Below, one piece after another: positions 21,361 to 33,332 of a stretch of DNA of 64,000 nt. The notes under the pieces were generated by a model. The model was not told where the DNA came from. It was given only the letters and a program-made list of their open reading frames with translations, and did not search any database. The translations under genes were made by a program, and so were the position numbers. Source of the DNA: Agriotes lineatus (Eukaryota > Arthropoda > Insecta > Coleoptera > Elateridae); the NCBI GenBank assembly GCA_940337035.1, contig CALNHX010001923.1:124001-188000 (forward strand), in the 5' to 3' direction. Within the stretch, counting starts at the first letter, position 1, and each line of letters opens with the position of its first letter.

Positions 21361-24155
21361 CATCGAGCCTCACACGAGGAATAAACTGCACAACACGTCT
21401 TCTAAAATGGATATTTTTTTAGTACTGAACGAGACTTGGTTAGTTGGACAATTACGACGTATGAAGAAAACATTAAGTTTTTTTTTGCAATTTTTAATTA
21501 AAATCACAAACATGAAACCCACATTGTCAATTAAATTTCTCGACATATGTGTAGCGTCCGTTGTCATTGGTTTTTGCAATTTAATATCCACGAGAAAAAA
21601 CAAAACTTAAATTTTTGTTAATTCCGCTGTAAGACGTCAAGCACATTCAGTTGCAAAAATTAGTGATTGCGAAGATGTTTTGCTACCAGAAGACGTGGAA
21701 GCAGCTGCACAAGTTGCAATTTTGACGCTGGTACCAGAAAATTAAAGCACTTGCATGAGTTCGTCTACAAAAAATTTGAAAAGTAGTGCACACAGCATAA
21801 GGTTAAAGTCATTAATTATAAAACTGCTTAGTATTTTTGGCTTACGTTCCAAAGTAAAAAGCATCGACTACATGGTCTCAATATCGATACTGAGGGCTAC
21901 CTTGAATATGAGGAACAACATAGACATTGGAAAGCATTAAAATTTAGTTGCCTTTTTAAAGCGGAAGTCGGAAGGTTGTAAGGACAATTTTTGGATTGCA
22001 TGAACGTACGGCTAACTAGAATTATTTCCTAAATTACGACCCCACTTGTATAAGGGATTTTCGAATTATTCTTCCTGAATTTAAGCATCTCGAGTTGTTC
22101 GCTTACAGCCAACAGTTTTAAGCACGCTCATTCTGTGACTCCCGGTTTCGGTCTGGTGGCACGCCAGAATAGCCGCTTATTGAATTATCGATGTTTCTGG
22201 GGAGAATTTAGGAGATAGATGCTATTTGCCTGAGAAAGCAAGTCGGAGGTTTTACCCTCACCACTTTTCAATGCGGCTGTCTTAGAGCGATTTTGGGGCG
22301 GAATTGATCCAGCTGTCTGAAGCAGCAGTTGATTTTTGAAGTGGTGCTCCCGCCGCGCACCCTTTCGGAGTGGCGTTTACGAGTGATTTTGACGTTTGAT
22401 ATCGCTGCCATTTTAACGGCTAACGGTCGTACCTTGGTGTGTGTGATGTGTACAGCGTGTTCGCATTTCTTGGACTCTTTATGAACTGCACGTGATAGCT
22501 CTCGCCGCCGGGCGGACTGGGTATTGTTGTCGCTTAGTGTAAGCCGCGAGTCTTTCGTATCGTGGAGTGACGCTCCTATTACGTCGTTTGACGGACTATC
22601 TGTGAAAACTCATTAGCGGCTTATCATTGTTTCGTGAAGCAATCGCTTATCGTTCCTGTCGTTCCCCGAATTTTCCGTGTATGCGTGTTGTTGCAGTCCC
22701 CTTCTGCTGTGTCTGGACGGCGACCGATGCAACAGCATAGGACTTCGCGTACAGCTAAGCCAAGCTTCTTAAAGGTACCGTACGTGGTATTAGATTTTAT
22801 AGTGCGAATTTAAAGTACTATACAAGGTGTTTCTCCGAAGAATGGGACAATTGACGTAACGTTGCGGTCATTTAATTATTGCCTTTTTGCATTTGTCAAA
22901 CCATTATAGTTGTTTACCTGTCATTACAATTTATTTACCGCCAGTTTACATGATTCTATTTGACTCGACGCAGTAGCGTTTGTAATGTGTCACAAGTGCA
23001 ACTTGTTTAGTTGAATACTGCCTTTTACTAGTGATATTTGATTCAGTGTTTCGATAGTTTAATGTTCATATCGTTTACCAGTGATTTCAATAGTTGATGT
23101 AAAGTTTAACGAATATTTTAATAGACTAAACCGTTACGCAGTTTACCTAACTACCGTATACTAACCTATTTCATATTTCTACGTACAGTTGTATATTCAA
23201 ATACTTTGCTAATACATTTCCTGTCTATTTAACTGTGGTCTTCTTTTTTATTGTGCATGCAATTTGTGTATTGTATTTTACAGTTGTAAAAGGAGTTTGG
23301 TCAGCTGTTCAAGTGAATTATCGAAAGGTAGGTCCGTTGGTGCTGTGCTGGATCGCTGACCAGAATACTGCCAAGCGTATAGTTGAAAGGTGAATTCATT
23401 TATGCTTTCACTTTTCCTCAGTGGGTTTACCTGAGCATATTTTTCTCTAGTATGGAATTGTGATGGAGCCCTATCATTTTAGATCTACTTACTGTTTATT
23501 AGGCCGTTGCCCTTGTGTTATCTCGTGTTCAACCCCCTTTCGCTCCGCTGAAGTTAGTTGACAAACTCTTTTGTAGAGGGCTGGGCAGCAGTTCTATGAG
23601 TTACATGCCCGACTGTGAGTTAGCTTACGCGCTAGTCATCTAGCATTGTTTCGGTTTATCGTAAATACCGTGTTGTACCGTTACAAACTGGCGCTTTGTC
23701 GTAATTATCGTTTTAGCCTGCTATCAACTGGCAGCCTATTGGGATGCCAGGTTTGGTATGTCGTAATTGTCAGTTTAGCCCGTTACAAGGTTACAGGGCG
23801 AAGAAGCCTAAGATTTTTGTAAAACAAGAAATTGATACATTTTTCTAATGAGCAGGGCATGAGAAATACTTGCTAATTAAGGTAAAAATTATATCATTCC
23901 TTATTACTATATCCTTTTAATATATTATATTTTTAGGTGGCCTTGGTATTACGTGTTTTTGGGTCATGTTGGAGAAACTGGTTAAAATGTGTATATCAGA
24001 TATTGAAGACCATAGAAATTGCATAAGAATCTCAGTACTAAAACAAGAGTTTCGAAAGATTTTATTATAACTCAGGGATAACTCGCTCATAGAGATAAGA
24101 TGCTTGAGGTTTTCCGAGAATTCGCGAATATGCCACCACAAACAAATGAAGAAGT
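21361..24155. other. Unassigned region with weak internal repeats
   Basis: No gene is recognised. From about 22300 to 23800 the sequence is less AT-rich than its surroundings, with several CG-containing words. Near 23657-23790 a block like GTCGTAATTATCGTTTTAGC, then a pyrimidine-flanked CCGTTACAA or CTATCAA, recurs three times imperfectly. This could be the untranslated end or LTR of an unrecognised element, or a host 5' region. I cannot decide. Confidence 0.35.
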
Positions 24156-25450
24156 TGTTACGGTATTAAAAGAACTTTACGACACCCACCCAAGGTGAGC
24201 ATCGCACCACGGAATCAGTCCTGAAAAGCTGGCACACTTGCCCTGAAATCGGTTCGAAATAGGCTAATAGGCCACGGCTGGAACGCTCAGGGAGTCGGGC
24301 GTGAGTCACACGATACGTTCTGGGCAAGCGTGTTGCGGCATGATATATATATAGGGTATGTCGAAATCATGAGGGCGCCACCAAGCCTGTCTTAACCCGG
24401 CTAACCGGGCCTGGACGGTTAGACGGGAGCGAAGCACGCAAAATACTCCGCCGATAGGATTACTCAAGAATTGCAAGGTCAAATAACAATTTCGGGGTTG
24501 CCTTATGCAAGGATTGTAATTAGGTGTCAATCAATGCAGCGAACAGCAAAGATCAAATTAGCACTCGCGACATGGACAGTCTGCGATTCTGAATGAATGC
24601 ACAAATATGCTGGCGCGACGCCTTATGCAGCGAACAGCAAAGATCAAATTAGCACTCGCGACATGGACAAATATGACGACAGTGCCTGTAGGCATCAGAG
24701 ATGTGACGGCTCGCTCGCGTTCACAGCGGTAATCAGTTCAAAGAGACATACCTTAATAATGTAGGCGGTTGGGGAGCCTGGTACAGTTGAGTTGCGACAG
24801 GCTGCAGTCTTAGGTGGCAGGTACCTTCGATGTTCGACGGCTATAGGGATGAGTGCACATCCGCCATAATGGCGACGTGAGACGCGTCAGGACGCGTACG
24901 ACGGGACGACGAAAAATGGGCCACTTTCGTTCTGCGGGACAGATCCTCGTAGGTCGAGATGAAGGGGGCACGACCCCTTACTTACGGAAGCAGAAACTGG
25001 GCTCAAAAACACCCACGCTACGCCGAAGACAATTCGAAACTCACACTCACAACCACCACACAAGCGTTCTCTGCAACGGGCTGCGGTCAACTGCCCAGAG
25101 GGAAGCGCTGGCAAAGGTCACCTTGGTCGCGTCCCCACATGACTAAACCTCGGCAGCCAATCGCGGGGCGATAAAATGAAACAAATTAATGCCGGCACCA
25201 ATGGTATCACGCCTCAACGGCGTGCTTTCTAGAAGATTCGGAATTCTTGCGGGCGATACGCTCGGCTGCCACAGCGCCATCAGAGGGGAGCTCCAACCGA
25301 CGAGAAATGCTGCGCTTGGGGCCAAATATGTGCGAAATCATGATTCTGGAATTAGGCGATGGAGCCAAATAAAGAACTAAAAGGGTTTAGCATACGAGCA
25401 CGCTGCCCTAAAGCCTAGGTGGCTATTTAAAATACCAAAATGACCTAACA
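24156..25450 (-). repeat. Family A LTR, left (3' LTR of copy A1)
   Basis: On the plus strand it runs from TGTTACGG to CCTAACA, so the ends are the short inverted repeat TGTTA/TAACA usual for LTRs. Pyrimidine-rich CTCTCCTTAC follows at 25451, which on the minus strand is the polypurine tract. It is 1295 bp, about 350 bp shorter than the middle LTR because of a deletion at about 24533 (the junction falls after GTGTCAATC). A minus-strand TATTTTAAATAGCC near 25435-25418 could be the TATA region. Confidence 0.85.
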
Positions 25451-26510
25451 CTCTCCTTACTTGAAAGAGAGTTCCCCGAAGTCTCTTAAAATCAACGGGG
25501 CATTTTGGCTGCGGCGCCACGAGCACTCAAACGACCGGAAATGCTGATACGATAGCTGTACCCCCAAAGGAATTACGCACACCAGCCACCAGATAGGGTA
25601 CGACAGGAGGGAAGAGAGAAGAGGAAGAAGAAAGACTGGATACGCCAGTGGAAATACGAAAATTGGGTAGGACCTGGCGGTTCGCTGATGGCTAGCTCTC
25701 ACTCCCCGGACCCCGGAAGACGGGCGACAAAAAAAACTAGCTGTCCCAAAGGAGTGGCGCTCCGCCAGGGGTCCACAAAACGATTCGTGTCTGGCTCCCT
25801 CGGAGAACCAAACGGGCAAAGACTAGGCAGACTGAGGACAGTCTCGCCGATCCGGCTCGACTGCCCCTCCCAAAATAGGAGTGCCACAACAACGGTTAGC
25901 AAAACCACGTCGATAATCGACCAGCAAAACGATTAAAAAAAAGGTAACCGACCAGACCCGAAACGGGTGTGGCACGCACTGCGGCGACGGCCACGAAACG
26001 CCGACTGGACCTTAACACCGGGTCCATGACGGTCGCCTAACAGTGCGGTTTTGGAAGGTGGAAAGAGAAAGAGAACAACGGGGTTGGGTAGTTGTCGCCG
26101 GGACACGGTAGATAGTAATGACAAGGGGAAACGAAAGGTAAAGATAGAGCATAGAGAAGGAGGGTTTGGGGTTCCAAATCGAAACCGTAAAAATATCTAA
26201 AAAAAACGCGCGGTTAGCGCTCTTCAAGATCGGGTCAATAGAACGTCTTACTCCCATGCACACTTCCGACCAACCGTTCCAAAAGAACATGGGGAGGGGG
26301 GAAAAGGGATAAGTCCCTCGCAACCTGTCCCACAAGCCACCTGAAGAGGGCACGTTGCGCGTCACGGGATCGGCGCATTGTGGGGTTCCCACAACAAGGA
26401 AGCTCGGGGAAAGGCAGGTACTACTGAAGATACGGCTCTAAGCCGGCGGTATGGCCGTCGAGGCCTACAAAAAAAAGGAAGGGGGGTTAAGGAAAACGGG
26501 CGCTAGTAGA
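25451..26510 (-). other. A1 3' untranslated region and polypurine tract
   Basis: About 1 kb lies between the pol stop and the 3' LTR. The tract AAGGAGAG (minus strand, next to the LTR) is the likely plus-strand primer. The frames seen here (25457-25819, 26012-26392) have no envelope-like features such as a signal peptide plus a C-terminal anchor. They look like chance. The matching A2 segment is 34979-36038. Confidence 0.6.
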
Positions 26511-29129
26511 CTAAACGTCCGTGGGATTGGGTTTTAGGTCTTTCGCGTGCCAAGTGCCTTTCGGGGCACCGGTCTCGTCGGACAGCTCGTAAGTGGCAAG
26601 CGAAACTTGCCGATTGATATAAAACGACCCTATAAATTTCGGAGCCAACTTGGCGTTAAAATATTTCGCCGCATCGGAAAGTACGTAATTTCGTCGCCAG
26701 ACGGTATCGCCAACGGCAAACTGAGCCGGGCGCCTTCGCAAATCGTATGTCGCCTTGGAAGCTTTGTACGCCATGTCTAGTCGCTTGACTATGTCTTCAT
26801 ATACCGACCTTAACGCGGGAGTCCGTCGTAACAAGTCTTCGCGACTCTCTACTCGTATTTGTTCGGAAACATCCACCTCCTCGGGGTTATTGGCGCGCGT
26901 CCCCTCTAACTGTATCTCTCTGCCGAAATTGGCGAAATATGGGGTCATGCCGGTGACTTCGTGTACTGCGGTACGCACTGCGCAAGCGACTTTTGACAAA
27001 TATTTATCCCACTCCCGGTGGTTGTCTTTCACGTACGACGCTAGCATAGTTTTTAATACTCGATTAACGCGTTCTACGGGGTTGGCCTGCGCATGGTAAT
27101 GCGCGTTAAAGATAATTCGTGATTTATACGTATCGGTAAGTTGTCGGAATTATCTACTGCGAAACTGTACGCCGTTGTCAACCAAGACGTACTGAGGTGC
27201 TCCAAAGAGCAAGAAAACATCGTTCTCAATTTTCTGAGTCACCGCGGTCGCGGTGGCGGTACGCAACGGGAAGAAAAGGGTAAATTTGGTAAAGTAGTCA
27301 GCCACGGACAGAATATATACGTAGCCTTTCTTTGAACGGGGCAACGGCCCTACAATGTCGATAGATATCATTTGCCATGGCTTATCCACCACGGGGTGAC
27401 GACACATCAAGCCGCCCGGGCGTTTTTGTTCGGGTGTCTGCGCTAGGCATGTCGCGCAACGGTTAACGTAACGGGTCACATCCGCCTTAAGTTTAGGCCA
27501 GTAATACTGCTGAGCGATACGGCCGTAGGTCTTATAAATGCCTAAATGGCCTGCGGTAGGTTCATCATGGTTTTTGCGAAGAATCTCGGCACGTTGAGGC
27601 TTCGGAACCACCTCGTTCCAACTCGTGCCTTCGTCCAATTCGGGGTATTTTACGTTAACATGTTTAAACAATTTCCCTCGCGATAGTTTCCACGCCGAAT
27701 ACTTGAATGGTTTTTCTACGACGCGCGTACACATGCGCCTATACCAACGGTCAGTTCGACTGTCGTTCGGCGCCTGAACGCCGGCCTCGGGTTCTCCAGA
27801 ATCGACAACTGAGACTACATCTATTTCGGGTATAGCACGGGATAGCGCATCCGGAACAACGTGGTCTTTTCCCTTCCGGTGTTTGATCGTAAAGTCGTAT
27901 TGTTGGATACGAACAGCCCAACGGGCGAGTCTCCCGGTGGGTTCCTTAAGATTATTTAGCCAGATAAGTGAATGATGGTCAGTAATGACTGTGAAGTGAG
28001 TGCCTTCTAAATACGGACGTAACTTCTCTATGGCCCACAGGACGGCCAAACATTCGCGTTCCGTAACCGAAAAATTACGCTCAGGCTTCGTAAGAGTCCG
28101 ACTAATGTAACAGATGACCTGTTCTTGGCCATCAACGGTCTGAGTCAGCACGGCGCCGATACCAACATTGGAAGCATCCGTCTGTACGATAAACGGGAGA
28201 GAAAAATCGGGACACGACAAAATGGGTGCCGAAACTAGGCAATTTTTGATGGTTGTAAATGCGACTTCGCATGACTCGGTCCACTCAAACTTCTGAAACT
28301 TTTTCAATAACGACGTCAGCGGAGCAATAATGGCTGAGAAATTTGGTATGAAACGCCGATACCACGATGCCATGCCGACTACTCGCCGTATCTCCGAAAC
28401 GTTTCTAGGTCGCGGCAAGTTAAGAATCGCCGAAACTTTATCGGGGTCGACTAAAAGTCCTTGAGCGTTAACGACATAGCCCAGGTATCGTAATTCCGGT
28501 TGGCAAAAATGACATTTATCACGACTCAGTGTTAAACCAGCGTCGTTTAGTCGCTGCAATACTTCGTCTAGAATCTCGACGTGTTTTTCGAAAGTCGGGG
28601 TACAAATAATCACGTCATCTAAATAGACAAAGACGTAAGGTTCCAATTCGGGACCCAACACATGGTCAACGAAACGTTGCCAAGTCGCTGACGCGTTATG
28701 AAGCCCAAAGGGCATGCGAGTAAATTGAAACAAACCGCGCCCGGGTACTGTGAAGGCCGTTAGTTCCTTAGATTTCTCTTCCATTTCAATTTGCCAGTAC
28801 GCTGATTTGATATCAAGCGACGTCATGAACCGGGCATCGCGTAAGCGATCCAAAATCGAAGACACGTAAGGTATCGGGTAGGCGTCCTTCTCGGTGACGC
28901 TATTTAATTTACGAAAGTCAACGCAGAAACGATAGGTTCCATCTTTCTTTTTAACTAGTAAAATCGGGTTCGACCAGGCTGAACGAGAACGTTCCACAAC
29001 GCCTGATTTAAGCATACTGTCCAACTCAGCATCGATATGCGCCTGCATTGCGGGAGAGACCGGATAGTGCCTTTGTTTAACCGGTGCCGCCTTAGTAGTG
29101 ATTTTATGTTGAACGTACTTGGCGCAGCC

Positions 29130-29142
29130 GAGTTCGGGTTTA
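29130..29142. repeat. LINE target-site duplication, left
   Basis: GAGTTCGGGTTTA, identical to 30637-30649. Confidence 0.9.
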
Positions 29143-30636
29143 TATATATAGAGGCTGTACATTCCTTAAGGAATTGTAGCCGCTCATTTTCCTGAGCTCT
29201 AGAACTCTCATTTTGTGGTGAGTTAGTCCACGTTCTTTCTTTCTTGACTTATTCCAGCCTGTCATTTGTCTTTGCTTCTCCCGTTATCTTCTTCCATGTG
29301 TCTCGGTCCATTATCTTTCTCCTCCCTTCTTGTATCCCTAGCTTCCTTATGTCTTCTAGTACCTGGTCTTCCCATCTGCTTTTTGGTCTCCCTCTTCCTC
29401 TTCCTGTGTCCATTCTCCACATTGTAATTTTCTTTACCACTCTAGTGTCTTCCATTCTTCTTATGTGGCCATACCAGCGAAGTCTTTGCACTTTTATTAC
29501 CTTTACTATATCTTCCCCTCCTAGGATGGTTTTTATTTCGAAGTTCATTAGTCCTCTGTATTGGTCGTCTGCTAGTTTCTTTGGTCCGTATATCCTTCTT
29601 ATCATCTTCCTTTCAAATCTTCTTAGCTTTTCGTAGTCCGCGCTTGTTATGTTCATCGTCTCTGCGCCGTAGGTCACCACCGGTCTAATTGCTCCTCTAT
29701 ACACCCTCATTTTTGTCTTCACACTTATGCTTTTACTTTTCATTATGTTTTTGTATTTATAGTACGTTTTATGTCCCACTTGTATCCTGTGATCGATCTC
29801 CACGCTTCTATTAATTTTATTGTTAATCATAATACCTAAGTATTTGAAATTTTCCACTACTCCGAACTCATAGTTTCCTATTTTTTCTTTTTTGGGTGCT
29901 ACCATCGTGGATCCTCTGCTTATTTCCATATATTTACTCTTTTCCTGATTGATTATTAGGCCCCGTTTCTTCGCTTCTCGTTCTATCTTTTCAATCGCTT
30001 CTCCTAGGCTTCTCTTATCCCTGGCGATCACCGTGAGATCATCTGCGTACGCGACAATTTGCAGTGCTTTGTTAGTTATTGCTCCTTTGAGATTGCACTC
30101 TTTCACTATTGCCTCTACCGCTGCGATGAACAGTGTTGTAGATAATCCGTCTCCCTGTCTTACTCCCAGATTAATGTCGAAGTCTTCAGTTTCTCCCTCA
30201 TCTGTCATGACTGCTGCTTTGGAGTTTTCCATTGTCATTTGTATTAGTCTTATCAGCTTCTTCGGTATATCCATATCCTCCAATGATTTTATTACCTGCC
30301 CTCTTTTCAGACTGTCGAATGCTCCTTTGAAGTCTATGTATACAATATGTAGTCCTAGTCCGTGTTCATAGAATTTTTCAGTTATTTGCTTCAATGTGTG
30401 TACGGCATCTATGGTAGACCTGCCCCTCCTAAACCCATTCTGGTATTCTCCAATTTGTATTTCCGTGTGTTTAGTTAGTCTTTTATTTATTAGTGTGGTC
30501 AGAATCTTGTATAGAGTGTTTAATAGTGTAATTCCCCTATAATTTTCGCAGGCTTTTGGGTCTCCCTTCTTATATATTGGGACTATTATACCTTCTTTCC
30601 ACTCCCTAGGCATTTCCTCTTCCCTCCATATTTGGG
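29143..30636 (-). mobile_element. RTE-like LINE inserted in A1 pol, 13-bp target duplication
   Basis: The perfect direct repeat GAGTTCGGGTTTA flanks it at 29130-29142 and 30637-30649. The empty site exists in copy A2 near 53336-53348, where pol reads through uninterrupted. The 3' end (plus-left) carries a short TATATATA tail. The 5' side starts inside the RT coding region, so it is 5'-truncated. Confidence 0.92.
29249..30634 (-). CDS. LINE reverse transcriptase, N-terminally truncated
   Basis: The frame is open from the insertion edge (30634, WREEEMPREWKEG) to a stop at 29249. Motifs counted from the Met at 30613: PIYKKGD (12-18), NYRGITLLN (24-32), YIDFKGAFD (92-100), VRQGDGLS (151-158), active site YADD (189-192) and YLGIMIN. 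The C-terminal part has RWYGHIRRMED and GRGRPKSRWED, common in RTE-like proteins. It differs clearly from the LINE at 17985-19462, so two lineages are present. The absence of stops points to recent insertion. Confidence 0.88.
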   Translation of the reverse strand, partial: QIWREEEMPREWKEGIIVPIYKKGDPKACENYRGITLLNTLYKILTTLINKRLTKHTEIQIGEYQNGFRRGRSTIDAVHTLKQITEKFYEHGLGLHIVYIDFKGAFDSLKRGQVIKSLEDMDIPKKLIRLIQMTMENSKAAVMTDEGETEDFDINLGVRQGDGLSTTLFIAAVEAIVKECNLKGAITNKALQIVAYADDLTVIARDKRSLGEAIEKIEREAKKRGLIINQEKSKYMEISRGSTMVAPKKEKIGNYEFGVVENFKYLGIMINNKINRSVEIDHRIQVGHKTYYKYKNIMKSKSISVKTKMRVYRGAIRPVVTYGAETMNITSADYEKLRRFERKMIRRIYGPKKLADDQYRGLMNFEIKTILGGEDIVKVIKVQRLRWYGHIRRMEDTRVVKKITMWRMDTGRGRGRPKSRWEDQVLEDIRKLGIQEGRRKIMDRDTWKKITGEAKTNDRLE

Positions 30637-30649
30637 GAGTTCGGGTTTA
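30637..30649. repeat. LINE target-site duplication, right
   Basis: GAGTTCGGGTTTA, identical to 29130-29142. Confidence 0.9.
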
Positions 30650-31238
30650 GCGATAGTAAAATGTCGGTTTACGAGAGTGTCTAATTGGGCTCGTTGATCC
30701 GAGTTCAGGTCGAACATAGACTGCAAATTGCCGGTAGGAGTATCAATGGCCGCTAAGCCGGGTTTTGAGAATTCCCACTCCCCTCGAAACACGTCTGGGA
30801 CTATTCCCACTGACTTCCAAAAGTCTATCCCTAGGATTAGGGTGTGCGGAACCTCCGGAACTATTAAAACATCGATAGCTACCACTCTGTTATTTAAACG
30901 AATAGGTAAGTGCAGGGTACCTAGACTGGTTACGGTCTGTCCATTCGCCACTGAGCAAACGGGTCTCAGCTTCTTATTTATGTGCAGGCCTACAGTACGC
31001 AACACGTCCCAACCCTTAGCTCCTAAGATCGTTCGATTCGCTCCTGAGTCCAACAAAGCTAACAACTCGAAACCCATGATTTCAACAGTCACATGCGGTC
31101 GACGGTCATCAGATGACCTTTCTAATACGTAATCGAGAATGACTTTATTTTTCTTAAATTTGGTCTCGCGCTCCTCGATAAGTCCCTTCATAAATTTAGT
31201 CGAATTGCTAAACACGCGCGAGGACACTGCTCGACCGT

Positions 31239-32645
31239 TCAGCGTCTCGCGGGGTCGTTTCCCTGTCCCCTATCTCTTGCTCGACAACGAGGACAAGTGT
31301 TTACGGTCACTTCAGGTTTGCAGCAACGGTAACAGAATTTCTTGCCGCGGGGTCGCGGACACCTACTGGCTCTATGACCTGGTTCGTTACAGTTCCAACA
31401 CCGCATGCTTGACTTGGGTGCCGATTCTCGGTTCCTCCTCTCGGGAGTATTAACGTCACGCGTTTCGACAACATCAACTGGGCACGTTTCCGCGATAGGC
31501 GCGACCTCGACGTATGCCAAGTCTGTTTCTAAGTCAGACTTCTTTCTAGAAGGTGGCACGTAAGTTTAAATGGCATAGCGCCGTTCTTCAATCTTCCGTC
31601 CGTATAGCGCTAGCTCGTCGATCGACCGGACTTCCGTCAATCCCAACTGGGTTTGGTATAATGGTGAAATATTATGCAACAAAATACGCAACTATTTCTC
31701 CTCGGGAACCGCTTCGGTCAGGCGCGAAAACATTGTGCGCATGATAGCGATATAAATTCCCATACTTTCCGTAGGGCCTTGCGTGCGACGTCTAATTTCG
31801 TCCAACAACCGTTCATCATAATTAGCAGGCTGAAACTCTAGACGCAATAAATCGACTAACTGTTGCCACGTGTTAGGGGTCGCTCTATTCGCGCGATACC
31901 ATAGCAATGCGTTGCCCGAAAACAAATCGATGGCCTGCATAAACAACTCTTCTTCGGTAAGGTTTCTGGCCACTCTGAGTTCGTTAACACGCTCGATGAA
32001 AGCGTTGACCGACAGACCTTTCGGGTCACCTGAGAATTGTATGTTCCATTTCGAAGCAGGGGTTGCCTTAAATGAGATTGTACGCGACATCGGCGAAACA
32101 AATCTCGGAGTCGACATAGTTGCCGCCGTCGTAGTCGTAGTCGTCGTCGCGACGGTAATGGTAGGTGCGACACCGGACGTCGATGGCAGCGTTACGGCGC
32201 TTTCCTCCTCAGCCGTAGTCGTAGACGACCCTAGCTTTACTTGGTTAAGTTCGTAGGTTGAACGTATGAGTGATAATTCCGCGAACGCTTTTTGTTTGAG
32301 CGCTCGCTCTTCCTCCGTTATAGCTGAACTATTCGTCAGACGGTTCATTCCGTGATAAAACTTCGTTTCGATCGTAGCCGCTACTTCTTTAGTCGGGTTA
32401 GCTAAATATACCTGAATCTTTTCCTCTAATTCGCCAATCAATGTTGTCACGGCCGTGAGATCCTCCTCGAACGTATACGGGTACGTCGGTCGCGTATCCA
32501 TCTCTGCGCGTCCCTCCTCTCTCAATACGTCGCGTAACCGGGAGCGCAACAAGGTAACCGTGCCGGAAGCATCGCGGCCTCTGATTCTCAACTCGTATTC
32601 GGCCTCCGCGCGAAGCAGGCGTTCAATATGTAGCTTTAGCACCAT
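31239..32645 (-). pseudogene. A1 gag, two in-frame stops
   Basis: The frame starts MVLKLHIERLL at 32645. A capsid-like region has KWNIQFSGDPKGLSVNAFIE and LWYRANRATPNTWQQLVDLL. It ends with a CCHC knuckle CWNCNEPGHRASRC, then a second Cys cluster CYRCCKPE...CPRC that lacks the His. The knuckles bind the RNA genome. TAG at 31692-31694 and TAA at 31566-31568 interrupt one otherwise continuous frame, with recognisable gag sequence between the stops (ILLHNISPLYQTQLGL). Both stops recur in A2. The Cys in CCKPE is Gly in A2, probably a private A1 change. Confidence 0.88.
31257..31263 (-). promoter_or_regulatory. A1 gag/pol -1 frameshift heptamer GGGAAAC
   Basis: The minus strand reads CAG GGA AAC in the gag frame, giving G GGA AAC in slippery register 15 bp before the gag stop. 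Pol is in the -1 frame. A CGACC...GGTCG stem could form right after it. Copy A2 has the same heptamer at 53956-53962, and family B has it at 47946-47952. Confidence 0.7.
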
Positions 32646-33332
32646 GTTTACAAACGGGAAAGGAACGACTTATATTATACGTCGTATAAAAAGGAATACG
32701 TTAGCGCGTGTTTGGTAAGTCAATTACGTCAGATATCCGAACCAAATCGTAGACGGTCAAGACGGGAGAAATCGGGAAAAAGTGGTGGCCGATGGCTTAA
32801 CGGGACTATCTGTCCATATTCTTTGCGAAAAGACCGAACATAAGCGAAAAGGAGCAAATCCCAAAACTAGGCGGTCAACGAATGGCTTAACGAGCCTACT
32901 ACCGACCAACGATGGCTACAGACAGTACTGCGCCCGAAATCGAGCGAAAGAAAAAGAAAAAAACGGAAAAATCCAAAATGGGGTTGCGCGTTGTCACGCG
33001 ACAAGGGGCGACACGTCAGAATAACCCAAAATTAGGCAGACGACGGGTGGCCTAACGAAAAAAAAAAACAAACAAGGTCTCAGACGTTAAAGCGTCAGAA
33101 TTAAGACGCACAACGGATGGGCTTAACGAGACTACTCCAGTCCAATAACAGCAACAAGCGACAATTGGGCCGCCAAAATTAAGACACACAACGCAAAAAA
33201 AATAAAACCCCAAAATGAGGTCGGGCGTTGTCGTGCACCAATTGGCTCCAGACGTTGGAGCACTAAAATTAGGCGCGTTGACGAGAACAAAGGAGCCACA
33301 AGGCCCCACAAGGCCCCACAGGTTGGGCTGCC
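32646..33332 (-). other. A1 leader with degenerate repeats and primer-binding site
   Basis: Between the shared LTR and gag. Words like GGCTTAACGAG, TAGGCGGTCAACGA and CCAAAATTAGGC recur several times at irregular spacing. The site next to the LTR reads TGGCAGCCCAACCTGTGGGG on the minus strand, a mutated form of the A2 site TGGCGCCCAACATCTGGGGC. The latter resembles a tRNA-Lys primer site. Confidence 0.65.

Larger units (their letters stand above)
26511..31248 (-). pseudogene. A1 pol (protease-RT-RNase H-integrase), broken
   Basis: Domain order on the minus strand is as follows. An aspartic protease has ALLDSGANRTILG, with DSGA near 31050. The RT has YLDDVII near 28620, and RNase H has QTDASNVGIGAVL and TDHHSLIWL. 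The integrase zinc region contains HDEPTAGHLG and CATCLAQ, and its core has ISIDIVGPLP, LVDNGVQF and NPVERVNR. RNase H, integrase and protease placement is Ty3/Gypsy-type. Two lesions are seen. A LINE (29143-30636) splits the frame after KPEL, between protease and RT. A TAA at 27150-27152 lies in the integrase core between the second Asp and the catalytic Glu. The same TAA is in copy A2. No chromodomain is visible. The frame enters by -1 shift from gag. Confidence 0.9.

Noticed and set aside
25457..26392. Minus-strand frames of 120 and 126 codons in the A1 3' region, considered as envelope
   Set aside because: No signal peptide, fusion-type or anchor layout, and no recognisable motif. Repeated in A2 only because the DNA is duplicated.
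29949..30371. Plus-strand 140-codon frame
   Set aside because: Antisense shadow of the LINE reverse transcriptase.
31870..32256. Plus-strand 128-codon frame, with a twin at 54569
   Set aside because: Antisense shadow of the gag Thr/Val-rich region.
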